Assembly (NCBI GenBank): GCA_964389685.1
Contig: CAYMFM010000066.1
Location: 1-21,308 of the forward strand
DNA length: 21,308 nt
Reading direction: 5' to 3'
DNA from: G020353115 sp964389685
GTDB lineage: Bacteria > Bacteroidota > Bacteroidia > Bacteroidales > VadinHA17
A program made the position numbers and the translations under genes. Positions 14,009 to 21,308 of the stretch are shown here, piece by piece. Position 1 is the first letter of the stretch. The number at the start of each line of letters is the position of its first letter. The notes beneath the pieces are model-generated. The model had not been told where the DNA came from and did no database searches. It saw only the letters and a list, made by a program, of their open reading frames with translations.

Positions 14009-15013
14009 ATGATCAATACTACGAGAGCAATCATTCTGAGGGAGAGGCCCAAAGGTTTTCCAACATCCGACACATTTGAGATCATTAAAGAACCGATCTT
14101 AAACCTGCAGAAGGGTGAGCTCCTTATCAAGTCACGCTATATTTCCGTCGATCCCTACATGAGGAACCGGATGAATCCGGGCGCTTCCTACATTACCCCC
14201 TATGAATTGAATCAGGTAATTACCGGCGATCTCCTTGGAGAGGTTATTGAATCAAAAACCCAGGGATACATACCGGGTGATTCTGTTGTGGGGACACTGG
14301 GCTGGAGGGAATACAACATTACCTCACCAAAGCAAATAACCAGGGTTGATGTTGACAGGATTCCCGAATCAGCATACCTCAGTACCCTCGGACTTACCGG
14401 TCTTACTGCATACTTTGGGATGCTCGAAATAGGCCAGCCAAAGGAGAATGAAGTCGTGGTTATTTCAGGTGCAGCAGGTGCGGTGGGATCAATCGCCGGT
14501 CAAATTGCCAGGATTAAAGGATGCAGGGTTGTGGGAATTGCCGGATCGGACCAGAAAACACATTACCTGAAAGAGGAGTTGCATTTTGATGAAGCAATCA
14601 ATTACAAGAAACAGAGCAACCTCCGAAAACCACTCAAAAAGGCCTGTCCGAATGGAATTGATATCTACTTTGATAATGTCGGAGGCGAGATCTCCGACAG
14701 TGTAATGTACCTGCTGAATGACCACTCCCGTGTTGTTCTGTGTGGTCAGATTGCACTCTATAATCTCAGTAGGATGGACAGGGGGCCCCGGATGGGACCG
14801 CAATTGCTCATTCACCGAATCCGCATGCAAGGATTTAACGTGTATGACTACCGTTCCGGTTTTTCAAAAGCAATGAATGAAATATCCGGCTGGTTATCTA
14901 ACGGGCAACTGAAAGGCCCGGTAAACATCATTTGCGGATTCGAGAACATTCCCGACGCGTTCCTCGGACTGTTCCGTGGCGATAACATCGGGAAGCAACT
15001 GGTTAAATTGTGA
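14009..15013 (+). CDS. NADP-dependent oxidoreductase, CurA/PTGR1-like MDR family
   Basis: 334 residues, normal length for the family. The start at 14009 gives the usual N-terminus TTRAIILRERPKGFPTSDTF. The family hallmark SVDPYMRNRM follows at about 46-55, then the nucleotide-binding loop G154-AAGAV-G160 in ISGAAGAVGSIAGQ, and DIYFDNVGG near residue 220. These zinc-free medium-chain reductases use NADPH to reduce the C=C bond of enones and aldehydes: E. coli CurA reduces curcumin, and the animal homologue reduces 15-keto-prostaglandins and alkenals. A cytoplasmic detoxification role is the likely reading; the exact substrate is unknown. It has its own promoter, is divergent from the hemolysin III gene and convergent with the transporter gene (68 bp between stops). 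Confidence 0.9.
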   Translation: MINTTRAIILRERPKGFPTSDTFEIIKEPILNLQKGELLIKSRYISVDPYMRNRMNPGASYITPYELNQVITGDLLGEVIESKTQGYIPGDSVVGTLGWREYNITSPKQITRVDVDRIPESAYLSTLGLTGLTAYFGMLEIGQPKENEVVVISGAAGAVGSIAGQIARIKGCRVVGIAGSDQKTHYLKEELHFDEAINYKKQSNLRKPLKKACPNGIDIYFDNVGGEISDSVMYLLNDHSRVVLCGQIALYNLSRMDRGPRMGPQLLIHRIRMQGFNVYDYRSGFSKAMNEISGWLSNGQLKGPVNIICGFENIPDAFLGLFRGDNIGKQLVKL

Positions 15014-15081
15014 CAGGAAAAGATTTTATGGTAAGCACTCTTTTGGGTGAAGCAACCGGGCATCATACGCCTGTAACAAGA

Positions 15082-15948
15082 TCAGAACCAAATCCTGGCA
15101 AGATATCCGAACAGCATGGTAGTGAAAAAGGAGAAGGAGCCATAGACCACCGCGACAAGAGCCATTTCCTGACTTCCAAGCAGTGTGCTGGCTACAAAAA
15201 TAGCCAGCGTACTATTCTGTAATCCAACTTCAACGGCAATCGTATACTGATTTTGTTTGGTCAGTCTAAAAAGTTTCGGGATCAACAGACCGGCTGTCAT
15301 CGAAAAGAGATTCAGCATAAAAGCGTATGGTATCAGCCTGAAAAAATGGGAATCCAGTCCTGCCTCTCCGTTGCCCTCAAGAAAAACAACCCCAGCATAG
15401 ACACTCAACAGCAGCAGGGGTAAAATAATCCGCAATGGATTCTGTATCTTCAGTGCAAGCTCTTCACGCTTCCTGCGGATATAAATGCCAATGGATGCAG
15501 GAATAACGGTAATCATGAATATTTTTATAATGGTATCCAGCACCGGAAGCACAATTTCTGTATCCTCTCCCATATACAACTGAAGTGCAAACCGGACGAT
15601 CAGGGGAATGGTTATCAGGGTGAGAATCCCGTTCACCACCGTGATGGAGACACAGAGGGCAACGTTACCCCGGATGATATAATTCACCAGGTTGGATGTT
15701 ACTCCGCCAGGACAGGCAGAAATAATGATCAATCCCACTTTAAACTCCGGTCTTATGTTGCTGAATGTAGCTATAAGAAAAGCAATCACCGGTAATAATA
15801 TGAGCTGGCTTGCCAGTCCGACCACCAAATTCCGGGGTTCTACAATAATGTTCCTGAGATCACCGGTGGTGATGGATAATCCGATACCCATCATGATAAT
15901 AACAAGTGTTGCAGGAAGGAACCAGGTTGAAAACAGATGGACTTGCAT
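15082..15948 (-). CDS. Bile acid:sodium symporter (BASS/SBF) family transporter
   Basis: 288 residues from the ATG at 15948. An in-frame TTG at 16002 would add 18 residues, but the ATG gives the typical start of bacterial members (FLPATLVIIMMGIGLSITTG) and leaves room for a promoter, so I chose it. About nine or ten helices are visible. Two unwound-helix motifs mark the family: ISACPGGVTSNLV (about 76-88) and EVGLQNSTLA (240-249), which hold the sodium and substrate sites in the ASBT structures. It should import an organic anion with sodium across the inner membrane. The substrate cannot be read from sequence; bile acids are only the animal substrate, and bacterial relatives take compounds such as pantoate-like acids. 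It is divergent from the Memo/AMMECR1 gene. Confidence 0.88.
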   Translation of the reverse strand: MQVHLFSTWFLPATLVIIMMGIGLSITTGDLRNIIVEPRNLVVGLASQLILLPVIAFLIATFSNIRPEFKVGLIIISACPGGVTSNLVNYIIRGNVALCVSITVVNGILTLITIPLIVRFALQLYMGEDTEIVLPVLDTIIKIFMITVIPASIGIYIRRKREELALKIQNPLRIILPLLLLSVYAGVVFLEGNGEAGLDSHFFRLIPYAFMLNLFSMTAGLLIPKLFRLTKQNQYTIAVEVGLQNSTLAIFVASTLLGSQEMALVAVVYGSFSFFTTMLFGYLARIWF

Positions 15949-15989
15949 AATAACAATTATTGCCAGCCAAAACAAAAAATCATGCAATG

Positions 15990-16036
15990 GTTGGTCTACC
16001 AACGGCTAAAATTAACAGAAATTATTTGTAATTTTA
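15990..16036. promoter_or_regulatory. Divergent promoter region with palindrome, BASS / Memo-AMMECR1
   Basis: GTTGGT-CT-ACCAAC (15990-16003) is a perfect 6-bp inverted repeat. Beside it the same octamer TAATTTTA occurs on both strands: minus at 16014-16007, which would drive the transporter gene, and plus at 16029-16036, 28 bp before the Memo-AMMECR1 start. Both match TAnnTTTG imperfectly (last base A), and neither has a clear -33 element. The palindrome would lie near the start point of the transporter transcript and about 40-50 bp upstream of the start point of the other, a position suited to a shared regulator. Confidence 0.35.
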
Positions 16037-16064
16037 GGGGTAATTAAATTCATACAGGCAAATT

Positions 16065-17588
16065 ATGATGAAAAGTCAGAAATACGGGATGATGATCATG
16101 TTGCTATTGATCTTTTTCCCCATCTCCTGTAAGTCACAAACAAACCAAAATTCAGCAGGCGGTTCGCAGAAACTGAAAAACAGGAATCCTGTTGCTGCCG
16201 GTTCGTATTACCCGGCAAACCAGGCACAGTTGACATCCCTTCTGGACCAGTGTATGGCACAAGCCGCATCCCCGAAAGTCAGTGGAGATGTTTTAGCCGT
16301 TCTTGTTCCCCATGCGGGATATGTTTTTTCAGGATCTGTAGCGGCATCCAGTTTTAACCAGATACCTAAAGAGATGAAATTTAATACTGTTTTTGTTATC
16401 GGATCAAGCCATCATGTTCTTTTCGACGGCGCATCAATTTACAACCAGGGTCATTACATCACCCCCCTTGGAACGGTTCCTGTAAACCTTGAACTGGCAA
16501 ATGATCTGATCAATGCAAACGATTGCTTTGGCTTTTTTCCCGAGGCTCACACAAACGAGCACAGCATTGAAGTGCAGTTACCCTTCCTTCAGCACCGTTT
16601 CACACACGAATTTCAAATTATTCCCATTGTTATCGGCACCCAGGATGTCCAGCGATGCCGTGATATTGCGAAGGCACTTCTACCCTACCTCAATCCAAAT
16701 AACCTCTTTGTTATCAGCACTGACTTCTCCCATTATCCCAGCTATGAAGATGCCGTGAAGGTGGACAAGAAAACCGCCTCCGCCATCCTGGCAAATGCTC
16801 CCGAAAAGCTGATCAGAACCCTTCAGGAAAACACCAGGGAAGGTGTTCCCGGTTTGGTAACCAGCATGTGCGGGTGGTCATCCGTACTTTCCCTGTTGTA
16901 CATGACCGAGCACAGGGATGACATTAAGGTGTTGCACATTGACTATAAAAATTCCGGTGACACGGAATATGGTGATAAATCGAGGGTGGTCGGATATAAT
17001 TCCATCTGTTTTACCCAGGATAAAGAAGAACCCTCAGCCTTTTACCTGGATGAGAAGGACAAGAAAGAACTCCTGAAGATCGCCAGAAAAACGATGGAAG
17101 AATACGTGCTGCACCAGCGGATTCCGGAATTCACTACCCATGACTATTCAAAGAACCTTCTCACTCCTGCCGGAGCTTTTGTCACGCTCCAGAAAAACGA
17201 TACTTTGCGCGGATGCATCGGTCAGTTTGAGCCTGACCACCCCCTGTATGAGGTGGTCCGCGACATGAGCATCTCCTCCTCTACCCGCGATTACCGGTTC
17301 CCTCCGGTCACTCCCGATGAACTGTCTGATATTCACATTGAGATTTCGGTCTTATCACCGATGAAGAAAATTGAATCGGTCGATGAAATCGTTCTTGGAA
17401 AACACGGAATATACATTGTGCAGGGATCACGATCCGGAACATTTCTCCCACAGGTTGCAACACAAACGGGATGGGACCTGGAAAATTTTCTTGGCCATTG
17501 CGCTAAAGATAAAGCCGGTATCGGATGGGACGGATGGAAAGATGCTGATATCTATGTATATGAAGCATTTGTTTTTGGAGAGAAATAA
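16065..17588 (+). CDS. Lipoprotein fusing AmmeMemoRadiSam protein B (Memo) and protein A (AMMECR1)
   Basis: 507 residues. The leader GMMIMLLLIFFPISC ends in a lipobox with C22. The Memo domain spans about 45-310: GSYYPANQAQL, H83 in VPHAGYVFSG, H116-H117 in GSSHHVLFDG, EHSIEVQLPFLQH, TDFSHY (219-224) and C269 in SMCGW. His, His and Cys at these places correspond to the metal ligands of human MEMO1, so a metal site is probably intact. The AMMECR1 domain spans about 330-505 with the invariant L381-RGCIG-386 and a final VATQTGWDLENFLGHC block. Both domains belong to the uncharacterised AmmeMemoRadiSam system, usually encoded as separate cytoplasmic proteins with a radical SAM enzyme. The lipobox places this fusion outside the cytoplasmic membrane; no acidic surface-export signal follows C22, so it probably faces the periplasm. 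The next gene starts 21 bp downstream. Confidence 0.9.
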   Translation: MMKSQKYGMMIMLLLIFFPISCKSQTNQNSAGGSQKLKNRNPVAAGSYYPANQAQLTSLLDQCMAQAASPKVSGDVLAVLVPHAGYVFSGSVAASSFNQIPKEMKFNTVFVIGSSHHVLFDGASIYNQGHYITPLGTVPVNLELANDLINANDCFGFFPEAHTNEHSIEVQLPFLQHRFTHEFQIIPIVIGTQDVQRCRDIAKALLPYLNPNNLFVISTDFSHYPSYEDAVKVDKKTASAILANAPEKLIRTLQENTREGVPGLVTSMCGWSSVLSLLYMTEHRDDIKVLHIDYKNSGDTEYGDKSRVVGYNSICFTQDKEEPSAFYLDEKDKKELLKIARKTMEEYVLHQRIPEFTTHDYSKNLLTPAGAFVTLQKNDTLRGCIGQFEPDHPLYEVVRDMSISSSTRDYRFPPVTPDELSDIHIEISVLSPMKKIESVDEIVLGKHGIYIVQGSRSGTFLPQVATQTGWDLENFLGHCAKDKAGIGWDGWKDADIYVYEAFVFGEK

Positions 17589-17609
17589 CGATTTTCTATA
17601 AGGGTATTC

Positions 17610-20147
17610 ATGAAAGCACCGTATGCTTTAGTTCCGGTCGTCATCCTGGTTTTGCTGGTATATAGTGCCTCCTTTCTGGCATCCCGGTTTTCCATTATCA
17701 AACCCGGCACCCACCGCAAATTCTGGAATTCACTCCTGCTTCTGACCTTTTTCACCACAGCTTGCCTCGGACTGATCCTTGCCATTCAGGTTAACTATAA
17801 AATAAAGATCGGGGTCATTGAGAAGATCCTGGTCTGGCATGTAAATTTTGGCATTGCCCTGGCCGTAATAGCAATTTTTCACTTCTCCTGGCATCTGAAA
17901 TACTATGCTGATTTGTTCAGGAAATCCGGGAAAGGTGTGATCCCCTCACCGGAAAAGCAACCGGATAATGGATCTGTTTTCCGCCATGATTACCTGGGAC
18001 TGTCGGAGATACCTCTTAGGTGGATTGTTATCCTGCTTGGATTTTCCGCAATCATTACACAGGTTATTCTCCTCCGGGAATTCATGTCCACCTTTTACGG
18101 GAATGAGCTGGTTCTTGGAGTGGTGCTTGCCAACTGGATGATATTGACCGGACTCGGAGCTTTTCTTGGCCGGTTTTTATCCCGGTTCAAAAACGGAGTA
18201 AACCTGCTGTTCTTTTCATTGATCGCCATCGGGACGTTACCTCTTCTGACAGTCTTTCTTTTGAATGTTTTGAAGAACATTGTCTTCATTGAGGGAAGCA
18301 TGGTTGGGTTATTGCAGGTTTTTGCCTGGTCGGGTATTCTGCTAATTCCGTATTGCCTGCTCTCGGGATCACTTTTTACCTACCTTTCCCATCACGTCTC
18401 GCTGCTGGGTAAGGAGAACCTTATCTACCGGGTCTACAGCCTTGAGGCCATAGGAAGTGTCCTAGGCGGGATACTCTTCAATTTTATCCTGGTCTTTTTC
18501 CTGAAAACCTTTCAGAGCCTCTTTATCCTCCTCACCATAAACCTTTTTTTTGCCATGCGGTTTTTCCCTGGCAGAAGAAGACCACTCATCCTTATACCGG
18601 TGACGGCTTTCTGGGTATTTATGTTAATCGCTTCATTTTTTCTGGACCTTGATGGATTCACAAAGCAACGGTTATTCAGGAACCAGGAGCTTGTTTATCT
18701 GAAAGAGACACCGTATGGAAATCTGGCCATTACAAAAACGGGTGAACAGTTTAATTTTTATGAAGACTATGTTTTATTATTCAATACATTAAATCCGATT
18801 GACAATGAAGAGAATGTCCACTATGCCATGGTTCAGCATCCGGATCCGAAGTCTGTTTTGGTCATTTCCGGAGGGATCTCCGGGATACTGGATGAAATAT
18901 TGAAATACCCGGTTGAGCGCATTGACTATGTGGAGATTAATCCTTGGCTGGTAAGGGCGGCAAGAGAACATCTGCATTTCGATGTCGATCAAAAAGTTCA
19001 TATTTACCACCAGGATGCGCGGCTCTTCATCAGGCGTTCTGCTGAAAAATATGATGTCATTCTCATCCATGCTCCACCTCCCGGCACGGCACAAACGAAT
19101 CGTTATTACACCTACGAATTTTTTCTCGAACTGAAAAAGTCACTCACCCCTTCCGGTATTGTTGCCCTGGCACTGCCCTCCACCATGAATTATATTAGTG
19201 AAGAGGCAGCCGAAGTCCTTTCGATCACCTACAATACGCTGAATGAAGTATTTACATACGTTGATATAATACCTGGTGAACAGAATTTTTTCCTTGCCTC
19301 GGAAGAAAAGATCAGCCTTCAAATAGCAAAGCGGATTGAAGAGAAGGGCATAGAGAATGAGTATGTCAATCAGTATTATATTGATGACCAGCTTCTTCAG
19401 GCAAGGAGGAACACGATCATGCAGTCACTCGATCCGGAAGCAGAACTGAATCTCGATTTTACTCCCCATGCCTATTTGAAACAGATCGCGTTCTGGCTGA
19501 GCTATTTTGATCTCAACTACTGGTTCATCTGGGTGCCCCTTTTCATCCTGATCCCCATACTCATCGTGCGGTGGAATCCCATACAGACAGGCATGTTTAC
19601 CTGTGGTTTCAGTGCTTCTGCCATTGAAATACTGTTGCTCATTGCATTTCAGATTTTGTATGGATACGTCTATCAGGTAACGGGCATCATCATTACGCTC
19701 TTCATGGCAGGATTGGCTGCAGGTCCCTACCTGCAAAAAAAGATCCTTCCGGGAGCAACGCTTGGACAGCTGACTGTCGTTCAGATCCTGATCGGTATAT
19801 TTGCTATGATCCTTCCCTTCCTGTTCCTTCTGTTCAGGATCATGGATCCGGGATCTGGTCTGACACATGCTCTCTTTTTCCTGCTAACCTTTCTGATCTC
19901 AGTCCTTACCGGGATTCTCTTTTCGCTGGCTGCTACCCTGATGAAAGGCAATGTTTTACAGGTTGCATCGGGTTTGTACGGATCGGATCTGATCGGATCT
20001 GCTCTGGGTGCCTTGCTGGTGGCAGCCCTTTTGTTTCCTTTGCTTGGTTTGATCAAAGTAGCCCTACTGATCGGTGTTTTGAACTTTATCGCAGCTCTGT
20101 TTATCTGGTTATGGAGGAAGCGCCTTTCCGATAATTTTGTAACTTAG
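17610..20147 (+). CDS. Multi-pass membrane protein with degenerate spermidine-synthase domain
   Basis: 845 residues. Three N-terminal helices (about 5-24, 38-61, 74-99) come first; the third carries H77, H91 and H95 in WHVNFG and FHFSWH. A second membrane section (about 130-345) has LLREF and YGNELVLGVVLANWMIL, typical of membrane-fused spermidine-synthase-like proteins. A Rossmann domain (about 360-610) has ISGGISG (420-425 region), VEIN with E442, HQDARLFI and YDVILIHAPPPGTAQTN. Seven or so helices finish the protein (about 620-840). In true aminopropyltransferases the loop is GGGDGG and the catalytic motif is DxxDP; here I423 and H487 replace the two key Asp residues, so polyamine synthesis is unlikely, though SAM or a derivative might still bind. 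It is enclosed by the two AmmeMemoRadiSam genes with 21-bp gaps, so it is probably part of that system. The role is unknown. Confidence 0.8.
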   Translation: MKAPYALVPVVILVLLVYSASFLASRFSIIKPGTHRKFWNSLLLLTFFTTACLGLILAIQVNYKIKIGVIEKILVWHVNFGIALAVIAIFHFSWHLKYYADLFRKSGKGVIPSPEKQPDNGSVFRHDYLGLSEIPLRWIVILLGFSAIITQVILLREFMSTFYGNELVLGVVLANWMILTGLGAFLGRFLSRFKNGVNLLFFSLIAIGTLPLLTVFLLNVLKNIVFIEGSMVGLLQVFAWSGILLIPYCLLSGSLFTYLSHHVSLLGKENLIYRVYSLEAIGSVLGGILFNFILVFFLKTFQSLFILLTINLFFAMRFFPGRRRPLILIPVTAFWVFMLIASFFLDLDGFTKQRLFRNQELVYLKETPYGNLAITKTGEQFNFYEDYVLLFNTLNPIDNEENVHYAMVQHPDPKSVLVISGGISGILDEILKYPVERIDYVEINPWLVRAAREHLHFDVDQKVHIYHQDARLFIRRSAEKYDVILIHAPPPGTAQTNRYYTYEFFLELKKSLTPSGIVALALPSTMNYISEEAAEVLSITYNTLNEVFTYVDIIPGEQNFFLASEEKISLQIAKRIEEKGIENEYVNQYYIDDQLLQARRNTIMQSLDPEAELNLDFTPHAYLKQIAFWLSYFDLNYWFIWVPLFILIPILIVRWNPIQTGMFTCGFSASAIEILLLIAFQILYGYVYQVTGIIITLFMAGLAAGPYLQKKILPGATLGQLTVVQILIGIFAMILPFLFLLFRIMDPGSGLTHALFFLLTFLISVLTGILFSLAATLMKGNVLQVASGLYGSDLIGSALGALLVAALLFPLLGLIKVALLIGVLNFIAALFIWLWRKRLSDNFVT

Positions 20148-20168
20148 GCGCTGGGAAAAGGATGCGGA

Positions 20169-21308
20169 ATGAATAAAAGGAAATTCATCAAGCAGGGGAT
20201 TCTGGGGACCGGCGCGTTGTGCTGCCTTCCACGCATTACTTCCGGTAATCTGTTGCCGGACAAGGAACTGGGGAAATCCCTGTCCCAGAAACTGCCAAAA
20301 GGGAGCAGGGAAGCCATGTATTATGAAGTGACTCCGCGTGGTGTAAAATGCATGATCTGTCCCAACGAATGCACGCTGAAACTGGATGAATTGAGCGATT
20401 GCCATAACAGGATAAACAAAGACGATAAACTCTATACCATGGCATATGGCAATCCATGTGCCATTAACATTGATCACATTGAGAAGAAACCGTTGTACCA
20501 TTTTCTTCCTGGAAGCAGGGCTTTTTCAATTGCCACGGCTGGATGCAACCTTGCCTGCCTGAATTGTCAGAACTGGACCATCTCACAGGTCAGTCCAACA
20601 GAAACCCGGAACTATGACCTGATGCCTGACCGGGTGGTGGCTGAAAGTCTTGATAACCATTGCGAATCGATCGCATATACCTACTCCGAACCCATAACCT
20701 TTTACGAATACACACTCGAGTCTGCCAGGATAGCCCGTGAGAAAGGGATCAAGAACGTGATGGTCTCTGCCGGTTATATTAACGAAGAACCACTGCGTAA
20801 CCTGGCTCCCTATATTGATGCAGCCAACATTGATCTGAAATCGTTCAAAGAGAGTATCTACTTGAAGCTGAATGCAGGAAAGCTGCAGCCTGTGCTGGAC
20901 ACATTGAGAATTTTGCTGGAGGAGAAGGTATGGCTTGAGATCACCAATCTAATTGTACCTAACTGGACCGATGATTTTGACATGATCCGGGAGATGTGCG
21001 AATGGCTGTATGCAAACGGATTTCAGGATTGTCCGCTTCATTTCAGCCGGTTTCATCCCATGTATAAACTAACCCAACTGCCACCCACCCCGGTGGCCAC
21101 CCTGAACAAAGCGAGAGAAATTGCACTTCAATCCGGGATCCGTTATGTCTATATCGGAAATGTGCCCGGAACAAAAGCCAGCAATACCATTTGCCCTGCA
21201 TGCAAAAAGACACTGGTGGAAAGACGGGGCTACCTGATTGCATCCAACAAGATAAAAGACGGCAAATGCACCTATTGCAATGAACCCATCTCCGGAGTCT
21301 GGAGTTAA
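20169..21308 (+). CDS. AmmeMemoRadiSam system radical SAM enzyme with Tat-like leader
   Basis: 379 residues, complete, the stop being the last three bases of the window. The radical SAM cluster motif is C126-x3-C130-x2-C133 in AGCNLACLNCQNW, with YTYSEP and NIDLKSF downstream, as in PflA-like activases. An N-terminal motif C61-x2-C64-x3-C68-x9-C78 and a C-terminal C342-x2-C345-x21-C367-x2-C370 zinc-ribbon-like pair are extra metal sites. This composition is that of the AmmeMemoRadiSam radical SAM protein, whose product is unknown. The first residues MNKRKFIKQGILGTGALCCL resemble a Tat signal with KR in place of RR (K3-R4-K5-F6-I7-K8) and a weak hydrophobic stretch rich in Gly and Ala. Tat export would fit an enzyme folded with its clusters in the cytoplasm. 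It is third in the operon, 21 bp after the membrane protein. Confidence 0.88.
   Translation: MNKRKFIKQGILGTGALCCLPRITSGNLLPDKELGKSLSQKLPKGSREAMYYEVTPRGVKCMICPNECTLKLDELSDCHNRINKDDKLYTMAYGNPCAINIDHIEKKPLYHFLPGSRAFSIATAGCNLACLNCQNWTISQVSPTETRNYDLMPDRVVAESLDNHCESIAYTYSEPITFYEYTLESARIAREKGIKNVMVSAGYINEEPLRNLAPYIDAANIDLKSFKESIYLKLNAGKLQPVLDTLRILLEEKVWLEITNLIVPNWTDDFDMIREMCEWLYANGFQDCPLHFSRFHPMYKLTQLPPTPVATLNKAREIALQSGIRYVYIGNVPGTKASNTICPACKKTLVERRGYLIASNKIKDGKCTYCNEPISGVWS

Noticed and set aside
15949..16002. TTG start adding 18 residues to the BASS transporter
   Set aside because: The ATG at 15948 gives the usual N-terminus of the family, and the extension would cover the candidate palindrome and crowd the minus-strand promoter box.
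17610..20147. Functional spermidine synthase
   Set aside because: Both hallmark Asp positions are replaced (Ile in the GGGDGG loop, His in the DxxDP motif), so I call the domain spermidine-synthase-like only.

Overview
The window looks like chromosomal DNA of an anaerobic or facultative Bacteroidota (Bacteroidales/Marinilabiliales-like). The reasons are: moderate GC, starts with little or no Shine-Dalgarno sequence, several TTG-N19..21-TAnnTTTG-like promoters, a Cys-rich membrane protein resembling the Bacteroidota HYC_CC_PP family beside a heavy-metal-associated (HMA) protein, many exported proteins with lipobox or Sec-type leaders, and a large fused CoA-activase. This placement is inference from gene content, not from a marker gene. 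I see no rRNA, tRNA, CRISPR array, insertion sequence or phage gene.

Layout. 1-836 (minus strand): a truncated periplasmic HMA metal-binding protein preceded by a small Cys-rich membrane protein, with a 17-bp palindrome upstream. 837-1303: a non-coding spacer with several short tandem arrays, mostly 7-nt period. 1304-4054 (minus): a bacterial SLC12-type cation-chloride cotransporter homologue and an exported NTF2/SnoaL-like protein. 4156-7833 (plus): a two-gene operon of an exported M81 (MlrC-like) metallopeptidase and an exported class C beta-lactamase-like serine hydrolase. 7897-12102: a 1401-residue protein with two BadF/HgdC-type ATPase domains, a CoA-activase region and an HgdB-like region, followed by a good intrinsic terminator. 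12193-13137: an orphan lipoprotein, probably surface exposed. 13144-16002: a hemolysin III/PAQR membrane protein, a CurA-type NADP-dependent reductase and a bile acid:sodium symporter-family transporter.

16065-21308 is the most interesting part: three plus-strand genes with 21-bp gaps. The first encodes a lipoprotein fusing Memo (AmmeMemoRadiSam protein B) and AMMECR1 (protein A). The second encodes a large multi-pass membrane protein with a degenerate spermidine-synthase Rossmann domain and a His-rich N-terminal helix. The third is the AmmeMemoRadiSam radical SAM enzyme carrying a Tat-like leader. Together they suggest a version of this uncharacterised system located outside the cytoplasm, with a membrane partner that might supply a small molecule or electrons. 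The localisation and partnership are inferences from leaders and gene order.
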